The position numbers and the translations under genes were made by a program. 64,000 bases of DNA from Blumeriella jaapii (Eukaryota; Ascomycota; Leotiomycetes; Helotiales; Drepanopezizaceae), in contig VWND01000069.1 in NCBI GenBank assembly GCA_009599575.1, positions 62,001 through 126,000 on the forward strand, given 5' to 3'. This document shows positions 11,611 to 23,394 of the stretch, piece after piece. The first letter of the stretch is position 1. Each line of letters opens with the position of its first letter. Below the pieces are notes generated by a model, which saw only the letters and a program-made list of their open reading frames with translations, had not been told where the DNA came from and did not search any database.

Positions 11611-13741
11611 GCCATGTCCCCTCCTGAGATGGCGATTCGTTTCTGCCAGACACCGGATGCTTCAGGCTCAGGAAGGACCACAAGCCGACCCGAGACGACC
11701 ACAAACCACGGGTTAAAGCCCAAGGTGCAGTTCGTGGAAGCGGAAACGATCTCAACGCCCTGCCTTGATGAGTTGGGCCGACCGTGGGTGCGGTGGGTGT
11801 TCCCAAGTCCCTGGCCGCTAGGCGAGTAAGCTCTTGTTGACATTCGCCTATCTTAGGGCCCATACGGACGACCCGCTTGACCCTCGCAACTGGACCAGAC
11901 TCCAGCAATCCACGATACTCGCCATCGTCTACTTCGCGTACTTTACATCGACCTACCTCGTGAGCGTCGCATCATCTCCGTCTCCCTTTCTCAAGAATCG
12001 CTTCCAGGCCACCACTACCAACCTGCACTGGATGTCCACGGTCCCATCCCTGGGACTCGCCACCAGCCCCCTACTTGGCCCCATCCTGGCGAGCAGGTAT
12101 GGCCGGAGGATCGTGCTGGTTCTTGGTGCAGCCATCGCTCTGGTGGCAAGCGGGTGCACCTCGATACTCTCAGTCCACGGCTTGAGCTCGCGCGGCTACC
12201 TCGCTGCTCGCTTCTTCCAGGGGTTCGGCATGGGGCCCGCGTTCAACGTCGGGCTCGCGGTTGTAGGAGACCTCTCCTGGGAAGACGAGCGTGGCGTCCG
12301 GGTCGGGCTCTGGGCCCTGGCGGGGAATCTTGGTCTCTGTGTTGGAGGGCTCAGTAAGCCACACTCCCTATCTATGTCGATTCCCCTGGACCCACAGCTA
12401 AGGAGACACAGCCGGCCAGCTGCTCAACACCGTCGAGCACGGATGGCTACCATACCATCTGACCATTCTCCTCGGCGTGCTCCTCGTCGCTGAACTTGCT
12501 TTCCTTCCAGAGACGCTCTATCCTCGGGCCTATGTCCCTTCCACCGAGCAGAACAGCGCCGCTGAGGGCACGAGTCCTCCTCGCGACCCAGTCGAGACAG
12601 CAAGACGTACGAAGCAGCTGCCGTTCCTCAACTTCGCCCCGGTCCCCGGCCTGCGCCATCCTCGACCCCACGTCGTCGCTGCCCAAGCATGGAGAGCCTG
12701 GACATCACCAGCTCTAGCCGTGAGCGTAGCCGGCTTCGTCTTCTTCCAACAGTGGTGGTAAGGCCATCCAGCAGCATCTTTCTTCCTCGATCGCGCAGTC
12801 CCCACGAGAGCTCGACGGACGAGCTAAACCTTCGCGCAGGATCTTCGCCGTCCTCGCCGCCCAGACCATCGCCTACGAGGAGATGCAGCCTCGAGTGCAC
12901 AGCCTGCTCGTCACCGGCCTGATGCTCGGTGCCGTGCTCGCCGAGATTCTCTTCTCGGGCCGCATGAGCGACGCCGTCGTCCAGCGGCTGGCGCGCGTAT
13001 ACGACGGCGCTCGCCATCCCGAGATGAGGCTGTGGCTCGGCTACCCGGCCGCGATCTTGTCGTCCATCGGGCTGGTGATTTGGGGCATCGCGGTCGCGGA
13101 GAAGTGGCACTGGGCTGCTGCTCAGTGCGGGCTCGTTCTGTGTAAGTGCTGCTCGCGCGTCGTGGCTGAATCGAGGTCCTATCGTGTCGTTCCATCGCGG
13201 CCGGGCAGGAAGTAGACTTACAGATGGATGGGATGTAGACGCGGCGGGCGTGCAAATCGGCACGACGAGCCTCGCGACCTATCTCCTCGATGCCTATAGC
13301 CCCGAGTCGCAGGCGCTGGCGGCTCTAGCTTTCTATGCTTTCTTCACCCACGTAGGACCCCTATCAACCCATCACTTCCTACTGTCCCCTCGTCATCCCC
13401 ATCTTGCTCGCTCATACTCACACGGCACACCAGGTCTCGGCCTTCGCCAGCCCGTGGTTCATCGACGCGTGGCTCGAGAGAGCCGGTATGTCTCTCTCTG
13501 TTGGCACATCCATCATTCTCTTTCATCCCAACGCAACAACACGCAACCCTTCCTCGCCGTTAGAGCGTCATATCGCAGCAGCTGACGTGGCCGCCTAGGC
13601 TTCACCTGGACATTCGCCTCGCAGGCCATCGTCTGCACGCTCGGCATCCTGCCGACGTACTTCGTGCTGCAGAAGTATGGCTGGGCGTCAGGAAGGGGAA
13701 TCAAGGAAGAAGAGGGAGGATCTGAGGCGGGGCCAGAGTAG
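11611..13741 (+). CDS. major facilitator superfamily transporter
   Basis: A multi-exon MFS gene of the drug/metabolite proton-antiporter type. The first exon is hydrophilic and joins by a GTAAGC...CTTAG intron (11827-11858) to the conserved entry DDPLDPRNWTR. The loop motif GPILASRYGRR with the following helix is MFS motif A. Later exons carry GRMSDAVVQRLARVYDG and PEMRLWLGYPA, typical of a large fungal subfamily, and the end is FVLQKYGWASGRG plus an acidic tail. About ten to twelve hydrophobic helices can be counted, spread over about six exons. The start could be 11611 (MSPPEMAIRF) or 11488 in the same frame. Its divergent neighbour is a P450, a pairing seen in detoxification or secondary-metabolite loci; substrate unknown. 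Confidence 0.82.
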
Positions 13742-14446
13742 CAGATAGAAGTGCTTACCATGGGGGAAGAATCGAAGAAGAGCCGTCTGGGTAGTGTTGC
13801 ATGTGCTTGACGAGCACATCTCAACGTTTCTGACGATCTGGATGAATGTCGACTTTGGAGACGTGATTGTTCATCATGGACGAGGCAGCCGGACGGATAA
13901 ATCGAGTGTAAACAAGCAATCACAATCGACGCAGTTCACCCAATAAGGGGCGGGGATGTGTGATCAATCCTCTCGGGGCGCAATCGACATATTTGAGAGA
14001 GACCGCGGGAGTACAAGAGAAAAACCAACTGTTTACTTGCAGTTGACGTAGCCGAGAACAGGGACAGTATGATCAGCTCTACCAACCTTGTTAATACAAA
14101 AGCATGCGACCTCGACTCGACTCGAATCGAGCCCTTGCGCATCGACCAGAAGAGAAAAACTTCGAAGCAGATCAAGGTAGGAGACAGGAACTGCGTGAGC
14201 ACGAGAGATAGAAGGACGTAAGAAATGCAAGGGATTTGTGCTACACACCTTTTTGAAAGAGGAGCACTGCTGACGGGCTGTCGACGCTCGTGAGCCTACC
14301 GTACCCCCCTCCCCCCCCCGCACCAATTGCTTTTCACTCCCCATTCAAGCCCAAAAGCTAGTGAAAACGTCGTTGCCGTGGTATATCCAAGCGCTAATTC
14401 TCAATTGAGCTGCGTACATACTGTACAGGAGGTGCCCAGCACAGCA
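13742..14446. other. intergenic region between convergent genes
   Basis: Separates the 3' ends of the MFS and Dpb11 genes. A C run lies at 14305-14320. No gene recognised. Confidence 0.5.
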
Positions 14447-17219
14447 TCACCTGAGTCCCCTCCCAGCAGCGGCCCTCCTCGTCGGCCTGCCTACGTCCCC
14501 CAAATCACCAAGCGTGATTGCCTTCTCCCTTACGCCGCTCCTGCGCTGAACCTTCTCCCCCCGCATCTTCGCCATCACTGCCTGTCTCGCCTCCGTGCTA
14601 TCCGGGTCCTCGTACTGCAGCTGAGTGGCCGGCGGTTGGCTCTCGATTCCATCGGGCGGCTTGTCTCCGGTCAACAACATCTGAATTCGCTCATTCGCCG
14701 TCTGGTCGTTACTGTTGTGCGGTGGGTATTCGACGGGATGGCCATGCGTGGCTGTCGAATCTACGGACGTGGCTCGCGAGCGACTTGTGGAGCCGGCTGA
14801 CATGTTACTTGCGACACGCCCTAGGATCCTACCGCGCTTGCGAGGCTCGGGGGCGTCTGGTGCTGGCGCGGTCTTCGCTTTGGCGAGGAGATTGGAGATG
14901 GCGTTGCTCATTTCCTGTTGACGGCGCGGCGCGGGCGATCGGACGGTGCCGGGGCTGTGGACACGCTGTGTGAACTTCGAGTCGGCGAGTTGTTGGTGAC
15001 TTCGGATAAAGGGTTGGATTTGTAAGCCAGGTCTTGGGAATCTTCTGTTGGTGCTGCTGGTAGCGAGGGAAGGCCTTGTGTCTCAGGTTCTTGTTTGAGT
15101 GTAGATTCGCTGGGAATAGACGGCTCCTCAGGTTCAGGTTCTTGGGGAACAGGTAGATCTTCAGCAGTTTCCTGCCGTACAGCTTTGTGATAGTCCGGCG
15201 TAGAAGATGGTGATGGCAGTACTTGCCGAGAGGATTCGCCAGCGGGGGTTTTGGTTCCTGGTTCGAAGGCTGTGTTGTCAGGACCAGACTCTCGTGGTAG
15301 CTTCCTTGATGACCGGGCCGGAGCGGCAGAAGGTCCGTCGGAAGCAAAGGCCGAATTGTCAAGCCCTGATTTCCGCGGGGGCCGCATCGAGGATTTAGAA
15401 GAATGGGCGCTTGTTTTGGAAAGGGCTCGTGTATCGCTACTCGTTCGAGAGTGGTTCGTAGGAGCCTTGGACACGCCGCCTTGCCTGCAATCAGGCAGAG
15501 ATTCAGTTCTCGTTCGATGCCGGCACAGATACTGCGGAGATGAATATGATAGCTTTTGGCCCGCCGAGATACAGTCCCAAATCCATTCCACCTTGACGAT
15601 AGGAGTTTTCCACTGCTGAGCAAACTCGTACTTGTCCATCCTTACACCTCTCAGGCTCTTCGTGACGAGTATGGAGGTGTCTGCCGTGAATACCTCTCTG
15701 TATTCGGCGCCAATCATCTTGACAGCCCTCGCAAACTGTATCAGATCAATGCCAGTGAAGGCAGACGACGAGATAGACACGCTCTCAAAGCCCTCGATTT
15801 TGAGTTTTGGGAATGGCCGACCAAGGACGTGCTCGCTGGGTTCTAAGAATCTTTTCTGATGAAGACACCGCTCCAACCACAAGTATGTGACTGTGTCGAC
15901 GGGCAACTGAGACTCTAGCTTGGGTATCTCTGAGAGTGTCATATCGTGAGGCACCATTCTGAACGGTCGTTTGTGTGAAGCATTCGGTGCAACATTCAGC
16001 AGATCTCGATCGGAGTCTACGATTTCTGCACCATTCGATATCAGATGTTGGCGAAGGACGTCTTTTCTCACATCGTCATAATTGACCAAGAGGAAGCGGC
16101 ACCCAGTAAAAATACCATCAATGGTCGGCTCATGCGCAACAGTCACCTGAGTTGGCCCTGCCTGTGCAGTCTCCTCCGCATTTTGTCGTGAGACGGATGA
16201 TGGGGCATTGGCGGTATGGTCGTCGTTCGTTTCCCAGACCCCGCTGCGATTGACCTGCGCGACCGTGCTGCTCGCAGTCGCGGATCCCACGATGTCACCC
16301 CACATCTGCTCGTTCTGCGTGCTCAGCTTCGCGCTAGCCGTTCTCCGTAGTTTTCTCTTGCTCCCGTCACTCGCAGTGCCATCGTCTCTGGGTCTTTTGC
16401 CCAGGGCCGTTCGCGGCGGCATCGTCTTGTTCCAGGCTTCCAGGCCTCGCTGATCTGGGGGCAAGGCAGGGTCATACAGCTTTTCGTCCAGAATCATGCC
16501 TCTCTCCAAGCTGTCCCGCAGCCATTCGAGCGACACGATGTGCAGCCTCCAGTTCCGGGCCGCGTTGTACTTGGCGCCCTCGGTCCGGAAGGAGATCAAA
16601 TGGGTGATTGATTTCGTCAGGTCGCCTTCGTACACCGCGCCGTGGGCCTTCACCGTCTCCGCGATCTCCACCCTCTCCGCAGCTTGGAAGGCGAAGATGT
16701 TAGTGTTAGACCTTGCCCAGGCGTGGGGGACTCGATCCATGACTTACGGTCGTCGCAGCCCGTCATGCTGAAGCGCAGGTCCTGCAGCACGGGGCGCCGG
16801 TGTTCCTGCTCGAGGGCGGGCATATCGATCTCCTGGTCGTTGATCCAGCGATCGCGTACGGCCTCGATCCAGTCCATCGTCATGGGCAGCACATCGGGCC
16901 TGTTCTTCGCGACGTAGCGGTACTTCTTGGTGTCGTACTCGCCGACGACGAGGTGGGTGACATCGGGCGTCAAGTCGTAGGTATGCGCCGCGCCCATCTG
17001 CGAGGCGTAGTGCGCGAGCTGCGTCTGTTGGGCCCATGGGACAGGCTGGTGAGCAATGGAAGACCCCCCCATCGTTCGTCACGGTTCACTTACGCGTTTT
17101 TCATCCGGGACTGAGGTACAACAGATGACGCAGCCAGCCAAGGGGGCTTGCACATCGGCGTCGTTGGAACCATTGAGCGGGACGGCCTGGCGGGAAAACC
17201 TTTCATGATACTCTGCCAT
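14447..17219 (-). CDS. dpb11: BRCT-repeat replication/checkpoint protein Dpb11/Rad4 (TopBP1)
   Basis: The protein carries four BRCT repeats, the fungal Dpb11/Rad4 architecture; it links CDK-phosphorylated Sld2/Sld3 to origin firing and activates the Mec1/ATR checkpoint. Exon 1 starts MAEYHERFSR at 17219 and ends CVICCTSVPDEKR; an intron leads to TQLAHYASQMGA (BRCT1, then YDTKKYRYVAKNRPDV). A second intron sits inside BRCT2 (TGCDD / AERVEIAETV). BRCT3 begins FTGCRFLLVNYDD and BRCT4 begins SVSISSSAFTG and ends VEWIWDCISAGQKL. The Ser/Pro-rich tail switches frame near 15011-15013 (GGG): with one more C in the coding strand it reads SNPFIRSHQQLADSKFTQR and runs into QQEMSNAISNLLAK, then a family-like end with RILGRVASN and QLQYEDPDS. 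About 860 residues. Because the gene should be essential, the frame break is probably an error. Confidence 0.9.
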
Positions 17220-19229
17220 TTGATTTTGATGTTTTTGTGGGGGGGGGAGAGGGGGGTGAAGAACGGCCGGCGGGGTATGTGGAAAGTTATGTCGTTGCAG
17301 TCAGTGATTTTGCTGTTATCGTTGCAGTCAATGGTTTTGTTGTTGTCGTTGCAGTCAATGGTGTTGTCGTTGCTTCCAGTGGGACGCGTCGCATAGCGCG
17401 TGGCGCGCGACACGTGACACGCGGCGTGTGGCTTTCGTGTGGTGCTTATCGATAAGGGATAGATGCGTGTGTCTTGGCACGCAGTATTTACAGCACAGTA
17501 CTCCTTTTGCTCGATTCATCACGTGCGTTCGGTCGCAGGAAAATGGCACAAACTTTTTAATTCTTAATTTTTTCTTTTTTTTTGTCAAGGCACAGCACAG
17601 TACAGTACAGCGCCTGACAAATGCTTGCAGTGGCAAAGTATGTATTTTTAGGTGTTACAAGTGTTGGGGACCACGTGCCTCCCCTTTCTCCTGGTTTGAA
17701 ATCATGATAATTAGAAGTAGATCATCAGTAAGCTAAGTACAGTACAGTACAGTAGAGTAGAGTAGAGTAACGACTTACTATGTAGAAAGTGAATTCTAAC
17801 AAAGCCAAACCCCGCTACTTTCATACAAACTTCCTACCTTACTAGTAGTACACCAATCCTTCGCTTTGCGCAATGCACGAAGTCAAGGGAGCACATACAG
17901 TACAGTACCGTAGAGCATACCAAAGCATCAATTAGCGTTTAAGGGACCATCCATCATGCTTCCTCGATCTATTGCTTCCACTGCGCGAAGTTTTTTTGAT
18001 TGTGTTTCCAAAAATACATCTTGCGATGCAGTCAGTCTATGCATCAAACCCTTCATAGCAGTAGCCTGACAGACGTGCTCGGTAGAGTTCATAGCAGAGC
18101 TGTGCGCCGGCTCGTCAATCATCACCCCGATTCCATGGTTGAGAAACGTGACATTCCAGCATCATCGTGGCTGCAAAAGGTGAACTCGACTTGTACTGTA
18201 ACACAATACTGTGTTGTACATACTGCCCAGTCACCAAGATCTGCTTTCAGGACGTCTCGATCGCTACGTGGGTCAAAGATGCATTGTTTCCCGAAGTCGA
18301 AACTCCCTGTTTGACATGACTTGAGCATCGGACCTTCGTGGCGCGTGCACGAAACACCGTTGGCATCTCATTTTACCTATTTACAGTACCGAGAACAAGT
18401 TGTCCGTAAGGAGGAAATGATGATGCCAGTGGCTGCTGACTCCGGTCCACGTTTAGGGGTCCGTCTTTGTGTTTCCGCGCATCTGCAGGTACAGCGCAGT
18501 GCAGTCCAGTGTACATACCTACGGTCCTCACGGATGTGAGACCTGTATCACTTGCGCCGAGCCGCGATAAAGAGTGTGAACACACGAGTAGCGGCCTCGA
18601 AGCACGGTAGACGATGTACAGTACCTATCTACAGTACAGGACAGGACAGGACTTGCGGGCCGCCATCTTGGGGCTCTTGGTCGGGATGGTCGGTTGACCG
18701 TTGACCGAGCGATTCATGTCTGGCGCGTCAGGCTCGGGGAAGAACCCGGCGGCAGGGGGTTGGCGCGGTCGTAGAAGAAAGGCTTCCACGATTTTGGCTT
18801 CGGATCTCTGGTAGGTAAAATTACATTATTGCACCAGGGATGTAGAAGTAGTCAAGACCGCACACGCCCCGGACCGGTGTCGATGACCAGGCCAAGAAGC
18901 TTCCTTGCAGCCATCAGTGCAAAAGCGTCGTCTGTCACGCATCGATCGGTCCATCGGAGTCGGGACTGGCAAGGAATGGAGAAATGAAGAAATGGAGAGA
19001 TGAGGAAATGAAGAAATGATGGACGAAATGAATGGGGGCGGGCAATCGGATTCCCGCTCTGCAGATATCGACTCGAGATTCCGTTAAGATTCTGCTTTCA
19101 AATCATGCATTCGGCGCCGAGTTCGCAGACACTCTAGTGCTGTACTGGAGGTCAAGCGACAGGTTTGGATGATGTTGATCTTCTGCGCCAGGAGAGGTGA
19201 TTTGTCAAAGGCGTCGTTGGATTCCAGGG
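17220..19229. other. gene-poor region with recurring GTACAGTAC motifs
   Basis: No conserved frame was found in this region. It includes a G run (17238-17246), three spaced copies of GTTGCAGTCA (17293-17358), and GTACAGTAC-type clusters at 17596-17610, 17737-17755, 17896-17909 and 18616-18640. Short frames at 17928-18328 on both strands lack recognisable features. Confidence 0.5.
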
Positions 19230-19520
19230 CTGTCGGCATTGATGTCTTCGTCTTCGTCTTCGTGGCTTCAGCTCCAGCGTCGACGTGGTTGGTTTCTTGG
19301 CTTCTTCTGCTTCTGCTTCTGCTTCGTGAGGGGGTTCTTGTCTTGTTGTTTTCCTCCTCTTCTTTTCTTCTTGTTGTTTTCCTCCTCTTCGTGTCCTCTT
19401 CTTCTTCTCTTATCCTCTTCTTCTTGTTCTTCTTGTTCTTCTTCTTCTCTTCTCTTCTTCTTCTCTTCTGCTTCTCTTCTGCTTCTCTTCTTCTTCTTCT
19501 TGTCCCCCCCCCCCCCCTCC
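19230..19520. repeat. long polypyrimidine (TTC/CTT-rich) tract
   Basis: From about 19245 to 19518 the plus strand is nearly all C and T, with CTTCTT and CTTCTG units and a closing C run at 19503-19516. Open frames across it on both strands are low-complexity artefacts. Confidence 0.75.
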
Positions 19521-20548
19521 CCCGCCGTACGTGCTCCACGCGCTATGTCTCTTCCCTGTCAGAACCCTCATCTTATGCGCAGTTGATATGCACAGTTGAA
19601 AATCTCGATATATCCGGGGGCTCCTATGACTGGTGATGGCTGGGCATGCGTTCTTTCCATGGGCCTCTTGGCCCTCTTCGCTCTCTACTCTCTGCTCTCT
19701 GCGCTCTCCGCGCTCTCTGCGCCCACACCGGCCGTCTGTAGATACACATTAGCACAGAACAGTACACGACAGTAGCCACAAGTGTCTTGCCTCTCTCTCT
19801 CTCTCTCTTGCTCACGCTATACGTACTGTCAATCGCCTCTTGCCCTCATCCGGATCGTGCGCCAGCTTCGCAGCGTCATCGGCCTGCACGGCACTGCACG
19901 GTGCTGCACGGCTCCATCTCGTCTCGTCGGCTCGTCAAAGCTTCACACCCTTTAAACCTTCATCCCCATCCAAACCTTCGGCCCTCGTCGACAGTCGAGT
20001 ATCACCAACGCCCCCCTCCCCCCCCCGTCCCAGTCGATAATCTCGCACATCCTCATTGCCCTGCTCGGCTCTGCCAGGCTCGCGACTCACGGTTCGTGTG
20101 CTGGCACCGGAACGCCTCGCCCTCCCTGCCCGCCGTGCCGCTAGCATTCTTGTGAGTCTCATCTTCTTCTCTTTTTCTCTTTGGCCCTCCAGAGTTCAGC
20201 AGGCACCCTGTCCTCGCGGCCATGGCGGCCCCATCGCGGCCTGGCAAAGACGATGGCCATGTCGTTCCGCGATCGTGGCCGTGGCTGGATGCGTGAGCAC
20301 CGTCAAAACCGCGCCTGTCCTCTCTCCTGGCTTTTGCTTTTGCTCTCGTCTTTTCTTCTTCACGCCCTACTCGCCTTCCACGCCTTCTACGCCTTCTACG
20401 CCTGCCATACGCCGAGGGAAACATTCACCTCCTGGGCTGTTTCTGTCCTTCACTGGGAGGCACCGGAACCATACATTAACGCCATGTTAGACGCCTCGTC
20501 CTCCTCCTCTCCTCCTCCTCCCGCTCCGACCGGGGACGGGTTTACTAC
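19521..20548. other. presumed promoter, leader and first exon region of the arrestin gene
   Basis: CT-rich sequence with a CTCTCT run (19788-19807). An ATG at 20259 begins MSFRDRGRGWM and is followed by a GTGAGC donor, which makes it a candidate first exon for the downstream arrestin gene; the matching acceptor was not settled. Confidence 0.4.
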
Positions 20549-23394
20549 GTGCCGGCCCATCTTTTGCCCCAGAAAAGCCAACCGCCGACCCTTCCCACGC
20601 CGCCGTGCCGGCCACGACAGCGACGACCGAGTTCCATACACATCACCAGGTTGCCAGCCGGTTTTGTGCCTCCAGATCTCCGGCCCACGCCCCCTTGTGC
20701 TGTCACGCCGCCCCGAACGCCGTCTAGGTTCCGCCTGGATCTCAGAAAGCTGGCGGCCAGGGACAATGCGAAGCGCGTGCTAGGCTCGGTCCTGTCGCCC
20801 TTCTCCTCGTCTCTCTCACCGCCGACGACCCCGGAGAGCTCCGAACTCGCGCGTTCGTCGCCGCGCGCATCGTTGTCCCTGGGGCCGTCCGACGCAAGCC
20901 CAGTCTTTCCCCGAACAAGAAGCACGGCGCCCGCCAGACGACCGGTCAGTATTTCGGGACCCCTAGAAGGAGTCATGTCTCGCCAGCCGCAAGGGCACAT
21001 AGCCTCATGGCAGGTCCGCCCAATACCTGGACCTATGACCCCGCGATCCAGCTTGAGTGTGTCAAGGCCGAGGAGCCGGAGCTGCGCGGCCCCCAGCTAC
21101 AAGGCCTCGACCAATGGCGAGACCGAGAAGCCTGTGTGCGCCACTGGGGGTATCGCATGCTACATCAATCTTGCCGAGCCCGTGATCTTTCTCAAGGGTC
21201 TGGATCACGACGGTACGACTCGAGATTCGCATTCCAACACAACTTCGCTCCTCCGAGGAAAGCTCGTCCTGAATATCACAAAAAACGTGAAGATCAAGTC
21301 GGTTACGCTCAGGTTCACGGGGCGAGCCAGAACTGAATGGCCTGAAGGTAAGAGGACGCGAGGATCGTATGCAATGGTTGCCCACGCTAAACCAACCACA
21401 GGTATTCCGCCCGAGAAAACCATGATGTTCGAAGAAGACTCGCTTAGAACCCAGATCCTCCCTTTCTTCAACGCCATGTACGAAGGTTCGGAAAACGGTT
21501 ATGGCGCAATGTGCAATTACGTCTTGCGAGGCGACAAGTCGGCAAGTTCGTCCGTCACCAATCTCGCATTGGATCAAACCGATGGTGGCAATGGCTTTTC
21601 GCTGTCGGGCATCACCAACCGACCCAGCCGATCCGGCACCCTCACAGCGAAAGACCAGAAGAGGCTTTCCCTGCAGAGCAACCAGTCTCGGAGTTTCAGC
21701 AAAAGTGAATCGCAATTCGGACCTTCTCCTCAGCAGAAAGGCTACAAGACCTTCTACCCGGGAGTGTACGAGTACAATTTTGAGCTACCTATCGATCATA
21801 ACAGCCCTGAGACTCTCAAGCTGGGGATGGCCTCGGTCAAGTGGAATCTAGATGCCATGGTCGAACGAGCAGGGGCCTTCAAGGCCAATCTTCTTGGTTC
21901 AAAGGAGGTTCCGGTCATTCGTTCCCCGTCCGAAGACTCGCTGGAGTTGGTCGAACCCATCTCGATCAGCCGGAAGTGGGAGGATCAACTGTTCTACGAG
22001 ATTATGATATCGGGCAAATCTTTTCCCCTGGGCTCCAAAATTCCGATTGCCTTCAAGCTCACGCCACTGGCCAAAGTGCAGATTCACAAGATCAAGGTGT
22101 TCGTCAGCGAAAGCATCGATTATTACGCCAAGAACAAGAAAGTGGCCAGAAGGGAGGGTCAACGGAAGATCCTCTTGTTTGAGAAGGGTGCTGGGAAACC
22201 ACTCGCCAAAGAATACCAGGCGTCGGATATGAGGACCATTCGAGGAGGCGAGCGGAGCGAAGAAGACCGATTACAGAGCCGCTTAAACGCTGAGTATGAA
22301 AGACGCATCGAGGCCGAACAGGAAGGAAGGCAGCCCGAGCCCATTCCCCACCCATCAGAGAACATTCTTGGCGATATCGACCTCGGCCTAGCCACCCTTC
22401 TTGGATCTACCGAGATGGAAATCAACGTTCAACTGCCTACGTGTGAGATGATGGAGAAGGACAGGAAATCCAGGCTGACACATGATTGCACGTGGAAGAA
22501 CGTCGACATACACCACTGGATCAAGGTAAATTGCTTCTTGCCATACTTCCGTTCGAAACCATTTAACACGGGACTAGATTGTCATGCGCGTATCGAGGAT
22601 TGACGTCGACGACCCGGCCGGGAAGAGGCGTCGCCACTTTGAGATCTCGATAGATTCTCCCATCTCGCTTCTCAACTGTCGCGCTACTCAAGCCAACCTC
22701 ACTTTGCCTTCGTACATGGACGACAGCGCAGGCATGAATCAGCAACACGTTTGCGGATGCCCCAACGCTGCCCTAATCGCTCCGTCTCCTGACGTACCTG
22801 CGTTGGACGGTGCGGGCTCTGACATCGGGATCCGGTCTGGTAATGAGAACGCGATGCCCGACCTTGCCCGACCGCCTCAGGCTCATCTAGCGACAAATGC
22901 AGCCTCGGGGGTGCAGCGGCCCATTCACTTGTTGAGGACCCCGAGCTTCAACCCACCCCCATTTGATGCCGACGAGGCACCGCCACCCATAGTCACTCCA
23001 CCGCCCCTCTACGACCAGGTCGTTGGCACGCCGAGTCACGACGGCCTGGCGGATTATTTCCATCGGTAGGTCATCGCTATCGACTCTGCTGAAGGGACTC
23101 CATGCTGACCCACTATCTAGTTTGAGCTATTTCGATGAGCGCAATGAGACTTCGGACGACGACGAGGGCCCCGCTCGGGCTACGAGCCGTGGACGTGTGA
23201 ATGTCGTCAATCCCCGATCTCCTGGTGGAAGGCTGGCCAGAAGCATGGACATCGACCGCAGCTTCATGTTCGGCCCTGCCCCCCTTTCTGTTGGCCGGCC
23301 ATCGGGGTCGAGACTCGCGACGCCAGATTCGAACAGCGCCCGTGCGAATAGCGATAGTAGCAACCATTCGCAGTGTCCTACCCGAGAATGCTAA
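20549..23394 (+). CDS. arrestin-related trafficking adaptor (ART/CreD-like) with PPxY motif
   Basis: The central part has arrestin N- and C-domain features: INLAEPVIFLKG, LRGKLVLNITKNVKIKS, LRFTGRARTEW, then YPGVYEYNFELPID, SVKWNLDAMVER, and SGKSFPLGSKIPIAFKLTPL. Such adaptors recruit Nedd4-type ubiquitin ligases (Rsp5/HulA) to plasma-membrane transporters so that these are endocytosed. The C-terminal tail holds PPLY (near 23009), a PPxY site for the ligase WW domains, and LPSY upstream. Three introns are clear: 21347-21401, about 22527-22577 (HHWIK/IVMRVS), and about 23069-23122 (DYFHR/LSYFDE). The reading frame is open from 20480 but has no early ATG, so the first exon is upstream and the start given is only the beginning of the confident frame. 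The N-terminal ~150 residues are Pro/Ser-rich. Tail ends SSNHSQCPTREC. Confidence 0.82.

Noticed and set aside
19084..19636. Frames rich in Lys/Glu/Arg (minus) or Phe/Leu/Ser (plus)
   Set aside because: By-product of the polypyrimidine tract.
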